Assembly: GCA_964401385.1 (NCBI GenBank)
Contig: CAYNYF010000024.1
Span: 1 to 51,409, forward strand
Origin: CAYNYF01 sp964401385
GTDB taxonomy: Bacteria > Planctomycetota > Phycisphaerae > SM23-33
Length of the DNA stretch: 51,409 nucleotides
Direction of reading: 5' to 3'
Every line of letters starts with the position of its first letter. Within the stretch, counting starts at the first letter, position 1. Both the position numbers and the translations under genes were made by a program. This document shows positions 16,049 through 24,288 of the stretch, piece after piece. Under the pieces are notes generated by a model. The model was not told the origin of the DNA. It searched no databases and saw only the letters and a program-made list of their open reading frames with translations.

Positions 16049-16960
16049 ATGCTGCAAATCGAACCAGTCCCCCCGGCCGAGCGGCGCCGGGCGCTGACGT
16101 TGCTCATCGGCGGCCGCGGCGCGGGCACGCGGCAGCAGGCGGGGCAGTTTGAGGCACTGCTGGCCGGCTCCCAGGCAAATCGCTGCAAGCTTTGGTGGGC
16201 CCGCGTCTTCCGCGGACCGCTCGCGGCCGCGATGACGATCCGCAGCCCCGGCCGAACGGCGATGATCTTCTGCGGCCGGGTCGGTTCCTGCACCGCCGAC
16301 ATGCTGGGACGGCTATTGACGGAGCTGACCGATGCCGCCCTCGCCGACGATCTTGCCCTGGTGCAAGCCATGCTCGCGGCCGGGGGCGGCGCGGACGTAC
16401 AAGCATTCCTCCAGGCTGGCTACAATCACCTGGCCGAACTGGTGTACCTGCGGCGGGGGCTTTCCGACCTGCCGGAAGTGCCCGCCACCGCGCTGAAATG
16501 GGAATTGTTCCGAGCCGGCGAGGAGGACCGCCTCGGCCGCGTCATAGACGAAACCTACGTCGACTCGCAGGACTGCCCGGCCCTGCGGGGGCTGCGGCGG
16601 ATGCAGGACGTCATCGCCGGGCACAAGGCCAGCGGCATCTTCCGCCCGGAAAGCTGGTGGGTGCCCACGTATCAGGGCGCGCCGGTCGGCTGCGCCCTGC
16701 TCAACGACGCCGCCGACCGAGCCGACGCGGCCGAGGTCGTATACATGGGCGTTCGTCCGGCGGTTCGCCGTCGCGGCTTCGGCCGGGCCATGCTTCGCCA
16801 CGCCCTGCTGGACGCGAGGCGGCGCGGCATGAAGGCGATAAACTTGGCCGCAGACGCGGCCAACACGCCCGCGGTGCAACTCTATCGCAAGGAAGGGTTC
16901 TGCGAAGTGGTTCGCAAGGATGTGTTCATGCGGCCCGCCGGCTCGCCGCGGAAAGCCTGA
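16049..16960 (+). CDS. GNAT acetyltransferase, two-domain
   Basis: A 303-residue protein. The C-terminal half is a GNAT domain: VVYMGVRPAVRRRGFGRAML is the acetyl-CoA loop (R/Q-x-x-G-x-G/A), followed by ALLDARRRGMKAINLAADAANTPAVQLYRKEGF. The N-terminal half (LTLLIGG, AAAMTIRSPGRTAMIFCG, DVQAFLQAGYNHLAELVYLRR) resembles a second, degenerate GNAT domain without the loop. The acceptor substrate is unknown. I begin at the ATG of MLQIEP because an upstream frame is GC-rich filler and the predicted promoter ends here. It stands directly before the dnaA upstream region. Confidence 0.8.
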   Translation: MLQIEPVPPAERRRALTLLIGGRGAGTRQQAGQFEALLAGSQANRCKLWWARVFRGPLAAAMTIRSPGRTAMIFCGRVGSCTADMLGRLLTELTDAALADDLALVQAMLAAGGGADVQAFLQAGYNHLAELVYLRRGLSDLPEVPATALKWELFRAGEEDRLGRVIDETYVDSQDCPALRGLRRMQDVIAGHKASGIFRPESWWVPTYQGAPVGCALLNDAADRADAAEVVYMGVRPAVRRRGFGRAMLRHALLDARRRGMKAINLAADAANTPAVQLYRKEGFCEVVRKDVFMRPAGSPRKA

Positions 16961-17072
16961 ACGCCGAACCGATGGCGACCTTCGGGTCGGCTCGGTGGAC
17001 TTTTTGTGAACAATTCGTGCAAGAAAAAAACTTTCCGATGCCAAGTTTCCTCTCCATCGAGCTTTGATGCAC

Positions 17073-17081
17073 TGTGGATAA
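17073..17081 (-). promoter_or_regulatory. DnaA box, perfect consensus
   Basis: TTATCCACA on the minus strand, 160 bases before the dnaA start. A second, weaker site TTGTTCACA lies at 17005-17013 on the same strand. These may mediate dnaA autoregulation; there are too few for a confident replication origin. Confidence 0.6.
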
Positions 17082-17241
17082 GAAAACCGGCCAATAGCGC
17101 GTTGACCAGAATTGGATTCGCCGGTAGATTCCGTTTCGGCTAAGCGGACATTTTGGGAGGATGTGCTTGGCTGATTGTGCCCGCACTTCGGGCGCGAAGG
17201 GTGTTGAAGGCCGTAGTTCCCTAGGCAGTGAAGGATCGACG

Positions 17242-18657
17242 ATGTCCACAACAGGGAATTTGCGCGCGCATGGCGACCGCACGGAAGCCATCCTCGCCGC
17301 CATCCACAAACGGATCGGAACACAGAAGTTCAACGCCTGGTTCAAGAACTGCACGTGTCTGACGCTGGAGAACGGCTGTATCAAAGTCGGCGCAGCCAGC
17401 CCGTTCGTTGCCGGCTGGATCGAAAGCCATTTCGCCGGCGACTTGGCCTTTGCGGCGCAAGAAGTTACGGGCCGGAAGCTGCGGCTGATGGTCGGCGTGG
17501 ACCCGGTGCTGAGCGGGCGGGTGCGCAAGCGGCAACTCGACGTGCAGGCGCAGTTGGTCGCCCGCCACACGTCAGGTGCCACCCGCCGCCAGCCCGCACC
17601 CACGGCTTCGCTGCGATACAAGTTGGAGGACTTCGTCGTAGGCCCCTCCAACCGCCTGGCCCATTCGGCGGCGATGGCCGTGGCCGGAAACGGCAAGGCT
17701 CCCTTCAATCCGCTGTTCATTCACGGCTCCTGCGGCGTCGGCAAGACACACCTGCTCCAGGGCATCTGTAACGCCGTCGCCGGCAGCGGCCGGGGCAAGC
17801 AAAACTGCGCGTGGAAATATACCACCGCCGAACAGTTCACCAACGATTTCGTCACTGCCCTCCGAAAAAAGCGGCTCGAGGACTTTCGCCGAACCTACCG
17901 CAGGCTGGACCTGCTGGCCATCGACGACGTGCACTTCCTGGCGGCCAAGAAGGCCACGCAGGAAGAATTCCTGCACACGTTCAACACGATCGAATCGGCC
18001 GGAAAACAGGTGGTCATGGCCTCCGACGCCCACCCGCGCATGGTCGGGCAGTTGGCCGAGCGACTGGTCAGCCGCTTCCTGTCCGGAATGGTGGTCAAGA
18101 TCGACCCCCCCGACCTGGACACGCGGATCAAGATCCTCGATCGGTTCATCGCCGGGACGAAGCTGGAGGTCCCCAAGGAGGTGCTCGAGTACATCGCCCA
18201 GCAGATTCGCGGCTCCGTCCGCGAGCTGGAGGGCGCTCTGATCAAGCTGGGGGCATTGGCGGGCCTATCCGACCAGCCCATCAGCGTTCAACTGGCGCGG
18301 GACGCGCTGGCCGATCACCTTGCCTTGACCGATAGCGCCCTGACGCTGGGCGATATTGAAACCGCCGTGGCGGCCTTTTTCGGCATCACGCCGGCCGACC
18401 TACACTCGACCCGCCGCACACACACGGTCAGCCTGGCGCGGGCGATCGCCATGTTCCTGGGGCGCCGGCACACGCGAATGAGCTTTCCCGAAATCGGACG
18501 TTTCATGGGCAAGAACCACTCCTCGGTCGTGCTGGCCGTGCAGCGAATGGAAAAGCTGCTCAACCAGAACGCCGATTGCCGGTGGATGACCCCGGTCGGC
18601 CACAAGTCGATGCCGACCAAAACGCTGCTGAATGTCTTGGGCGAACAGATGCGGTAG
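17242..18657 (+). CDS. dnaA: Chromosomal replication initiator DnaA
   Basis: A 471-residue DnaA. Domain I is at the N-terminus (AILAAIHKRIGTQKFNAWF). The AAA+ domain has Walker A GSCGVGKTHLLQ with K168, Walker B LLAIDDVHFL and sensor-type SDAHPRMVGQL. DNA-binding domain IV has RTHTVSLARAIAMFL and a signature helix ending KNHSSVVLAVQRMEKLL. I chose the ATG of MSTTGNL, preceded by GAAGGA, over an upstream start that would add 27 unlike residues. No dnaN, recF or gyrB follows, so dnaA stands outside the usual cluster. In family context it opens oriC in its ATP-bound form. Confidence 0.95.
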   Translation: MSTTGNLRAHGDRTEAILAAIHKRIGTQKFNAWFKNCTCLTLENGCIKVGAASPFVAGWIESHFAGDLAFAAQEVTGRKLRLMVGVDPVLSGRVRKRQLDVQAQLVARHTSGATRRQPAPTASLRYKLEDFVVGPSNRLAHSAAMAVAGNGKAPFNPLFIHGSCGVGKTHLLQGICNAVAGSGRGKQNCAWKYTTAEQFTNDFVTALRKKRLEDFRRTYRRLDLLAIDDVHFLAAKKATQEEFLHTFNTIESAGKQVVMASDAHPRMVGQLAERLVSRFLSGMVVKIDPPDLDTRIKILDRFIAGTKLEVPKEVLEYIAQQIRGSVRELEGALIKLGALAGLSDQPISVQLARDALADHLALTDSALTLGDIETAVAAFFGITPADLHSTRRTHTVSLARAIAMFLGRRHTRMSFPEIGRFMGKNHSSVVLAVQRMEKLLNQNADCRWMTPVGHKSMPTKTLLNVLGEQMR

Positions 18658-18662
18658 TGTCC

Positions 18663-18686
18663 GCGTGCCGGACGGCGCCGGCACGC
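18663..18686 (+). terminator. Hairpin after dnaA, probable terminator
   Basis: GCGTGCCGG and CCGGCACGC form a nine-base stem with a six-base loop, six bases after the dnaA stop. The following TTTG is a weak T-run, so termination may be inefficient. Confidence 0.55.
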
Positions 18687-18692
18687 TTTGTA

Positions 18693-18815
18693 CCCCCCGA
18701 TCACGGATGGGCGCCCGGACTGGGGGGCGGTCGACTATTCCGAGGGAGCGGGCGGGCCCGACCGACGCGTGATCGGGCCTCGACGGCCATCGAAGGAGTC
18801 TCCCATCCGGGCGCC
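18693..18815. other. Interleaved inverted repeats, possible pseudoknotted RNA
   Basis: CCCGATCACG (18696) pairs with CGTGATCGGG (18768) and encloses CGGTCG/CGACCG. GGATGGG (18705) pairs with CCCATCC (18802), which lies outside the first stem, so the two long stems cross. GGCGCCCGG (18710) can also pair with CCGGGCGCC (18807), which competes with the GGATGGG pairing. Strand and function are unknown. Confidence 0.4.
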
Positions 18816-18821
18816 GGCGTA

Positions 18822-18830
18822 TTATCCACT
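18822..18830 (+). promoter_or_regulatory. DnaA-box-like site
   Basis: TTATCCACT differs from the TTATCCACA consensus only in the last base and lies 165 bases after dnaA. It is a weak call on its own. Confidence 0.35.
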
Positions 18831-19066
18831 TACATCATAGGCCGGCGTGCTGCACCCTTCCCAAGCGGCTCGGAGATCTTGGCGGCGCGCCGCAAATCGC
18901 GGCCCCAGAGCCCCTTGGCAGCCGGCCCGGGCGCTGCCTACCATGGAATAGCCGCGCAGGACATCTTGCGTTGGCGATAACGTGGTTTTTCGATGGCTGC
19001 GAACTTCCCGCCGTGGACTCTTCCAGGGCAGGGCTCAGGCAGCGCGGCGCGGGCCGGAGGCGTCAA

Positions 19067-20332
19067 ATGCCGCAGTGGTTGATCGCCATTCCAGGTCAGT
19101 TCTGGGCCGTCCTGGGCGAGATGGCCCCCTACCTGCTGTTCGGGTTCCTTGTGGCGGGCGCGCTTTCGGTGCTGGTCCCCGCCCGACTGGTGGAAAGGCA
19201 CCTCGGTGGCCGGGGCTTCTGGCCGGTGGTGAAGGCCGCCGCCATCGGCGTGCCCATGCCGCTGTGCTCCTGCGGAGTCATACCCGTTGCGGCCTCCTTG
19301 CGCAGGCACGGGGCGGGCCGAGCGGCCACGACGGCGTTTCTGATCGCCACGCCCCAGGACGGCGTGGACAGCATCCTGGTAACCCTGAGCCTGTTGGGGC
19401 CGGTGTTTGCCATCTTCCGGCCGATCGTGGCGTTGATCAGCGGATTGATCGGAGGGGGCCTCGTCTCGGTCCTGTCCGAGCCGAACAGCAGCAACGCCCC
19501 GGCCGCCGAAGGCCAGGACGCCTTCCGCTCGCAAACCAAGCGGAGCAGGCTGCGCCAGATTCTCTCCTACGGCTTCGGCGCCCTGCCGCGGGACATCGGC
19601 AAGCCCCTGCTGGCGGGCCTGGCCATCGCGGCGCTCATCTCGGCGCTGGTTCCGCCGAACTACTTCGCCCGCTATCTCGGCGGCGGGCCGGGGGCCATGC
19701 TGGTCATGATGCTGCTTGGCGTGCCCGTGTACGTATGCGCAACGGCCTCGGTGCCGATCGCGGCGGCACTGGTCCTCAACGGCGGCGTCTCGCCCGGAGC
19801 GGCCCTGGTGTTCCTGATGACCGGTCCGGCGACCAACGCCGCCACCATCACCACCGTCTGGAAGGTCATGGGCCGCCGCACCGCGTTGATCTACCTCGGC
19901 ACCGTCGCCGGCTCCGCCCTGGCGGCCGGGGCGGTGCTCGACGCGGTCTTTCACAGCCAGCGAATCTCGGTCAAACCGGGCATGCCGTGGATGCTGCCGG
20001 GCCCAGTCAAGTGGGTCAGCGCGGCGGTCCTGCTCGGCGTTCTAGGCTGGGCGCTCCTCCGGCCGCTGATGCGGAAACGCGCGCCGGCGGCGGCCGAGGG
20101 GCAAGCACAAGCCGAGAAGCTGACGATCCGGGGCATGACCTGCACCCACTGTGTCGCCACCGTCCGGCGGGGGCTGTTGGAGTGTGCCGGAGTGGCCTCC
20201 GCCGAGGTCGACCTGACCACGGGCGAGGCGATCGTCACCGGCGAAGGTCTCAGTCGCGACAAGCTTCGCTCGGCCGTCCAAAGCCTGGGATACAAGGTGC
20301 TGCGGTCCGAAGGTGATCCCGACCCGGGATGA
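19067..20332 (+). CDS. Permease (ArsP/YraQ-like) with C-terminal heavy-metal-binding domain
   Basis: A 421-residue inner-membrane protein. Residues 1-330 have about eight hydrophobic segments in two repeats typical of the SO_0444/ArsP/YraQ permease family, with the conserved VPMPLCSCGVIP and the second-repeat GVPVYVCATASVPIA loops. Residues 345-420 are a ferredoxin-like HMA domain with GMTCTHC (C359, C362) and LTTGEAIVTG. The family exports metals or organo-arsenicals; the HMA tail suggests soft-metal delivery to the pore. A long cytoplasmic loop with basic residues separates the two halves. I start at MPQWLIAIPG, since the 32 residues upstream are not membrane-like. Transcribed on its own. 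Confidence 0.85.
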   Translation: MPQWLIAIPGQFWAVLGEMAPYLLFGFLVAGALSVLVPARLVERHLGGRGFWPVVKAAAIGVPMPLCSCGVIPVAASLRRHGAGRAATTAFLIATPQDGVDSILVTLSLLGPVFAIFRPIVALISGLIGGGLVSVLSEPNSSNAPAAEGQDAFRSQTKRSRLRQILSYGFGALPRDIGKPLLAGLAIAALISALVPPNYFARYLGGGPGAMLVMMLLGVPVYVCATASVPIAAALVLNGGVSPGAALVFLMTGPATNAATITTVWKVMGRRTALIYLGTVAGSALAAGAVLDAVFHSQRISVKPGMPWMLPGPVKWVSAAVLLGVLGWALLRPLMRKRAPAAAEGQAQAEKLTIRGMTCTHCVATVRRGLLECAGVASAEVDLTTGEAIVTGEGLSRDKLRSAVQSLGYKVLRSEGDPDPG

Positions 20333-20529
20333 GATCTGCCCGGCGGCGGCCACGGCTCGGATAAGAAACCTTGCCGACCGATATTAGCACTTCTTATGCA
20401 CATGTGCGCAGTTATTGAAGTATTTTAGAGGAAGGTTGAGCGGTTTCCTCTGTCATACCGCCGGACTCCTCGGCTCTTACCACGGCGGCTCCGACGGACG
20501 GGGCAAAGCCCCGGTTCAGGAGAGAGTAC

Positions 20530-21870
20530 ATGTCCAAACAGTTTGTCGACAGCATCATGGAAGCGGTGGTCGGGCGCAATCCCGGCGAGACGGAGTTTCA
20601 TCAGGCGGCCCGAGAAGTGGTCGAGTCGGTCGCCCCCGTCATCGACGAGAACCTGGAGTTCGCCCGCGCCAAGATCCTGGAACGGATACTCGAACCCGAC
20701 CGGCAGATCATGTTTCGCGTGTCGTGGATGGACGACAGCGGTAAAGTCCGGATCAACCGGGGGTTTCGCGTCCAGTTCACCAACGCCATCGGGCCGTACA
20801 AGGGCGGGCTGCGGTTCCACCCGTCGGTCTACCTGGGCATCATCAAGTTCCTGGGCTTCGAGCAGATCTTCAAGAACGCCCTCACCACTACCGCCATCGG
20901 CGGCGCCAAGGGCGGCAGCGACTTCGACCCGAAGGGCAAGTCCGACAACGAGGTGATGCGCTTCTGCCAGAGCTTCATGAACGAGCTGTACCGTTACGTC
21001 GGCGCGGACGTCGACGTTCCCGCCGGCGACATCGGGGTCGGCGTCAGGGAAATCGGGTATCTCTACGGCCAATACAAGAAGATCACCAACGCCTTTACCG
21101 GGGTGCTGACGGGCAAGGCCCTGGAATACGGCGGCTCGCTGGTCCGCGTGGAGGCGACCGGCTACGGTCTGGTGTACTTCGTGACGCGGATGCTTCAGGC
21201 CCGCCGGAAGAGCTGGAAGGGCCTGAGCGTCGCTATTTCCGGATCGGGCAACGTGGCCATATACGCCGCCGAGAAGGTCCAGCAACTGGGCGGCAACGTC
21301 ATCACCATGTCCGACAGCAGCGGGTACGTGGTCGACCAGTCGGGCATCAAGCTGGACACGGTCAAGCAGATCAAGGAAGTCCGCCGCGGGCGGATCAAGG
21401 AATACGCCGACGAGCACGACTCGGCCGAGTACCATGAGGGATGGCGAGACATCTGGTCGATTCCGTGCGACGTGGCCCTGCCCTCGGCGACGCAGAATGA
21501 AATCGGCGCGGCCGCGGCCAGGCAGCTCGTCCAGAACGGCTGCATCGCCGTCGGCGAGGGCGCCAACATGCCCTCCACGCCGGAGGCGATCGAGATCTTC
21601 CTGGACGGCGGCGTGGCCTTCGGCCCGGCCAAGGCGGCCAATGCCGGCGGCGTGGCCACCAGCGCCCTGGAAATGGCACAGAACTCCATGCGACTGAGCT
21701 GGCCCTTCGAGGAGGTCGACTCCCGCCTCCAGCAGATCATGAACGACATCTACGATCAGTGCTCCGAGGCCGCGCAGGCTTACAACGCCAAGGGCAACCT
21801 CGTCGTCGGCGCCAACATCGCCGGCTTCCTCAAGGTCGCCAAGGCAATGCTCGCCCAGGGGATCGTCTAA
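20530..21870 (+). CDS. gdhA: Glutamate dehydrogenase, NADP-type hexameric
   Basis: A 446-residue GDH of the GdhA class that aminates 2-oxoglutarate. It carries the GPYKGGLRFHPSV substrate site, the IGGAKGG loop with catalytic K127, DVPAGDIGVG, and the nucleotide fold GSGNVAIYAAEK. The ending NSMRLSWPFEEVDSRLQQIM is typical of NADP-linked bacterial enzymes of about 450 residues. CAGGAGAG precedes the ATG. The 197 bases upstream hold a short inverted repeat (AGAGGAA/TTCCTCT) but no promoter I trust. Confidence 0.95.
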   Translation: MSKQFVDSIMEAVVGRNPGETEFHQAAREVVESVAPVIDENLEFARAKILERILEPDRQIMFRVSWMDDSGKVRINRGFRVQFTNAIGPYKGGLRFHPSVYLGIIKFLGFEQIFKNALTTTAIGGAKGGSDFDPKGKSDNEVMRFCQSFMNELYRYVGADVDVPAGDIGVGVREIGYLYGQYKKITNAFTGVLTGKALEYGGSLVRVEATGYGLVYFVTRMLQARRKSWKGLSVAISGSGNVAIYAAEKVQQLGGNVITMSDSSGYVVDQSGIKLDTVKQIKEVRRGRIKEYADEHDSAEYHEGWRDIWSIPCDVALPSATQNEIGAAAARQLVQNGCIAVGEGANMPSTPEAIEIFLDGGVAFGPAKAANAGGVATSALEMAQNSMRLSWPFEEVDSRLQQIMNDIYDQCSEAAQAYNAKGNLVVGANIAGFLKVAKAMLAQGIV

Positions 21871-22190
21871 GGGCCATCGGGTTCTGCCCGGGATCCCAAC
21901 CTGGAACCGGGCCCGACGGGCCCAGCGCGCCCGCATGCGGGCGGCGTTACGCGGCGCCGGATCATCCGCGGGCACGACACCCTCGCGGACATCAGCTTGC
22001 CCACCCAAACCGCCCGGATGATCCGGACCAATCTGAACTCTTCCGTTGACACCTCGAGCGATGGGAGATGATGTCAATAATTTATAATGTTAACTTGTGC
22101 GCCACCGCAGCTTAACTTTCTCAATTCAAGGCTTGATTCTTATGTAGGAGCTGGTACAATCTCCCAGCAAAGTCAATCAGGAGAGACCAC
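21871..22190. other. Intergenic region with inverted repeats
   Basis: 320 bases between gdhA and the DUF2089 gene, without a supported gene. A perfect 12-base inverted repeat, CCGGATCATCCG at 21957 and its complement at 22015, flanks 46 bases. Further on, TTGACA and TGTCAA (22046 and 22072) form a smaller inverted repeat in AT-richer sequence. The promoter of the next gene is listed separately. Confidence 0.6.
22133..22160 (+). promoter_or_regulatory. Promoter of the DUF2089 operon
   Basis: TTGATT, a 16-base spacer and TACAAT, with the start expected near 22167, leaving a leader of about 24 bases that carries CAGGAGAG. Confidence 0.6.
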
Positions 22191-22556
22191 ATGCCTGGAG
22201 ACTGGCAAGAGCTGACCCGGCTGACTCGCGGCAGGCCGATGATCGTAGAGCGCGTCCGACTGGACGGGACGGCCATTGCCATTGAAGGGCAGTTCGAACT
22301 GCCGCCCCTGGCCAGGCTGCCGGCCGAGGACCAAGTGTTCGTCACGGCCTTCGTCCGCTCTCACGGGTCAATCAAGCAGATGGAGCAGATGTTCGGCGTC
22401 AGCTACCCGACGGTGAAGAACCGGCTGAACCGCATCAGCCGGCAGCTCCCGTTCGTCCAGGTCAATTCGATGCCCGTCGGGGAAGACGTGCTGGCCGAGC
22501 TGGAGCGCGGCGAGATCACCGCTGAGCGGGCCGTGGAGCGCCTCAAAGGGAAATGA
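22191..22556 (+). CDS. DUF2089 family protein, putative HTH regulator
   Basis: A 121-residue protein that matches the DUF2089 pattern. An N-terminal beta part (IEGQFELPPLARLPAEDQVFVTAFVRSHGSIKQMEQMFGVSYPTV, read as segments) leads into a helix-turn-helix like FGVSYPTVKNRLNRI. The tail ELERGEITAERAVERLKGK resembles the short helical motif that starts YvlB-type proteins. It opens a three-gene operon, overlapping the next gene by four bases (ATGA). This family is often encoded beside small membrane and adhesin-like stress proteins, so a role in envelope-stress control is inferred. No DNA target is known to me. Confidence 0.85.
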   Translation: MPGDWQELTRLTRGRPMIVERVRLDGTAIAIEGQFELPPLARLPAEDQVFVTAFVRSHGSIKQMEQMFGVSYPTVKNRLNRISRQLPFVQVNSMPVGEDVLAELERGEITAERAVERLKGK

Positions 22557-22834
22557 TCTTCCCGGCGTCCATCCTGAGGGTACGCATCGTCGTCAAAGGC
22601 GGAAAGAAGTTCGCCCTGTGGGTGCCGCTGCTGCTGCTCTGGCCGCTGGCGCTGGCCTTGGCGCCTCTGCTCGTCCTGGCGGCGCTCGTCTACATGCTCC
22701 GTCAACGGCGCACCGGGCGGCGGAGCGACGCCATCAGATGCCTGCCGCTGCTGTGCCGGGCGGCCTGTTCGCTCCGCGGTCTGAAGGTGGAAGTGCGGCA
22801 AGACAACAAGCAGATTTGGGTTTCCTTCCTGTAA
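22553..22834 (+). CDS. Small membrane protein
   Basis: A 93-residue protein with one or two closely spaced hydrophobic helices (LWVPLLLLWPLALALAPLLV and following). A basic stretch with RQRRTGRR follows, and then a short soluble tail (LKVEVRQDNKQIWVSFL). It begins inside the stop of the DUF2089 gene and ends 13 bases before the third gene, so the three are probably made together. I do not recognise a named family. Confidence 0.75.
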   Translation: MIFPASILRVRIVVKGGKKFALWVPLLLLWPLALALAPLLVLAALVYMLRQRRTGRRSDAIRCLPLLCRAACSLRGLKVEVRQDNKQIWVSFL

Positions 22835-22847
22835 GAGGAGCAAGCTG

Positions 22848-23279
22848 ATGAGCCGGAATCGAACTCGCATACTGAAGATGCTCGCCAACGGAAAGATCGC
22901 TGTGGACGAAGCCGAGCGGCTGCTGGACGCCATCGGGCATTCGGGCGCCGCCGCTCCGGGCGACGAGCCCGGCGCCAGCGGTGACGGCAAGGAAAAGCCC
23001 AAGCCCAGATTCCTGCGCGTCCAGGTGGAGGAGTCCGACGGCGACCGGGTCAACGTCCGCGTGCCGCTGAATCTCATCCGCGCCGGGGTGAAGCTGGGCT
23101 CCCTGGTGCCGGGCCCGGCCATGGACAAGGTGAATCAGGCCCTCCACGAAAAGGGCATCCGCATTGACCTGGGCGGCCTGAAGTCCGAGGCGCTGGAGGA
23201 GCTGATCGCCCAGCTCAGCGAGCTGAGCGTGGACGTCGATGAGCAAGGCGGCGACAAGGTGCGGGTCTTCTGCGAATAG
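22848..23279 (+). CDS. YvlB-N-like (SHOCT-like) domain protein
   Basis: A 143-residue soluble protein. The N-terminal helix pair ILKMLANGKIAVDEAERLLDAI matches the short motif found at the start of YvlB/DUF4097-type proteins. After a polar linker, the region RVNVRVPLNLIRAGVKLGSLVPG and the end SVDVDEQGGDKVRVFCE match a conserved family often annotated SHOCT-like. GAGGAG stands before the ATG. It is third in the operon with the DUF2089 regulator and the small membrane protein. Confidence 0.8.
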   Translation: MSRNRTRILKMLANGKIAVDEAERLLDAIGHSGAAAPGDEPGASGDGKEKPKPRFLRVQVEESDGDRVNVRVPLNLIRAGVKLGSLVPGPAMDKVNQALHEKGIRIDLGGLKSEALEELIAQLSELSVDVDEQGGDKVRVFCE

Positions 23280-23325
23280 CCATCCCGCCCGCCGCCAGCC
23301 CGCGTCGGCCCCGCGGGCCAGGGGG

Positions 23326-24129
23326 CTACTTCAGCGACCTGGCGAGATCATCGTGGTAGAGCTTCATCATCCTGTCGGTCAGCCGGGGCGACAGCGCCGC
23401 AATCAGCGTCAGCAGCTTTCCGCCGGCGGTGAAGATGAGTTCGGGCACCGGCTTGCCGACCGTGGCGGCGATCTTCCGGGCGACCACGGACGCCGGCGTG
23501 GCGCGCTGGAACCTTTCCAGGCTCCGCCCGGCCTGCCGCTCGCGCGGAGAGTCCTGGAAGAACTCCGTACTGGTCGTGGCCGGACAGACGCACGTGGCCC
23601 GGACATGGTAAGGGGCCAGCTCCACGCGCATGGAATCGGTCAGACCGCAGATGGCGAACTTTGTCGCGCAATACGCCCCGTGAAACGGCGTGCCGCGCTT
23701 GCCGATGACCGAGGAGAGGTTGAAGATGTGCCCGCTCCTCTGACGGATCATGACCGGGGCAACGGCCTTGCAACCATAGAAGACGCCGAAGAAGTTCACG
23801 TCGAAGATCCGCCGCATCTGCCGGTCGGAGGTTTCGTGCACGCGGGCGATAAGCCCCTCCCCGGCGTTGTTGACCATCACGTCCACCCGCCCGTGCTCGG
23901 CGGCCGCCGCCGCCACCAGGGCATCGACCTGCCGCTCGTCGGTCACGTCGGTGGCTGCGACCGTCGCTTGCCCCCCGCCGGCCCGGCAGCGGCCGGCGAT
24001 CTCCTCCAGCCGGTCGGCCCGCCTGGCCGCCAGCACCACCGCATACCCGCGCCGGGCGAAGGCCAGGGCCGTTTCCGCCCCGATCCCGCTCGACGCGCCC
24101 GTCACAACCGCCACGGCTCGTTCATTCAT
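23326..24129 (-). CDS. Short-chain dehydrogenase/reductase
   Basis: A 267-residue classical SDR. It has the Rossmann motif TGASSGIG at the N-terminus, NNAG, the catalytic serine in NLSSVIG and the YxxxK pair in YCATK. The C-terminal extension (VGKPVPELIFTAGGKLLTLIAALSP, RLTDRMMKLYHDDLARSLK) is amphipathic and could touch the membrane, as in SDRs acting on lipids. The start is the ATG of MNERAV; residues upstream are filler. It faces the other SDR gene divergently across 159 bases. The substrate cannot be inferred. Confidence 0.88.
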   Translation of the reverse strand: MNERAVAVVTGASSGIGAETALAFARRGYAVVLAARRADRLEEIAGRCRAGGGQATVAATDVTDERQVDALVAAAAAEHGRVDVMVNNAGEGLIARVHETSDRQMRRIFDVNFFGVFYGCKAVAPVMIRQRSGHIFNLSSVIGKRGTPFHGAYCATKFAICGLTDSMRVELAPYHVRATCVCPATTSTEFFQDSPRERQAGRSLERFQRATPASVVARKIAATVGKPVPELIFTAGGKLLTLIAALSPRLTDRMMKLYHDDLARSLK

Positions 24130-24288
24130 CCGCAGATCTCCAGCAGCGGGCCGCCCGCTTCCGACCCAACTCGCGCCGTCTCGCCCGCACCGCCCCAACT
24201 TGACCCGGCCGAGGCCGCCGGGTAGCTTTGCCCGTGCATCATACTCAACGCGGTCGAGTCAAGGTACACCAACCGGGACGGGCGAGCT

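Larger units (their letters stand above)
18658..19066. other. Gene-free region downstream of dnaA
   Basis: About 400 bases with no supported gene. It contains a terminator-like hairpin, a group of long interleaved inverted repeats and a one-mismatch DnaA box, each listed separately. After about 18840 I see nothing further. Confidence 0.7.

Noticed and set aside
17000..17241. Replication origin
   Set aside because: Only one perfect and one variant DnaA box, with no AT-rich unwinding block or box cluster; skew data would be needed.
20388..20410. Possible sigma54 promoter before gdhA (TTAGCAC, then ATGCA)
   Set aside because: The GG at -24 is missing and no activator gene or site is visible.
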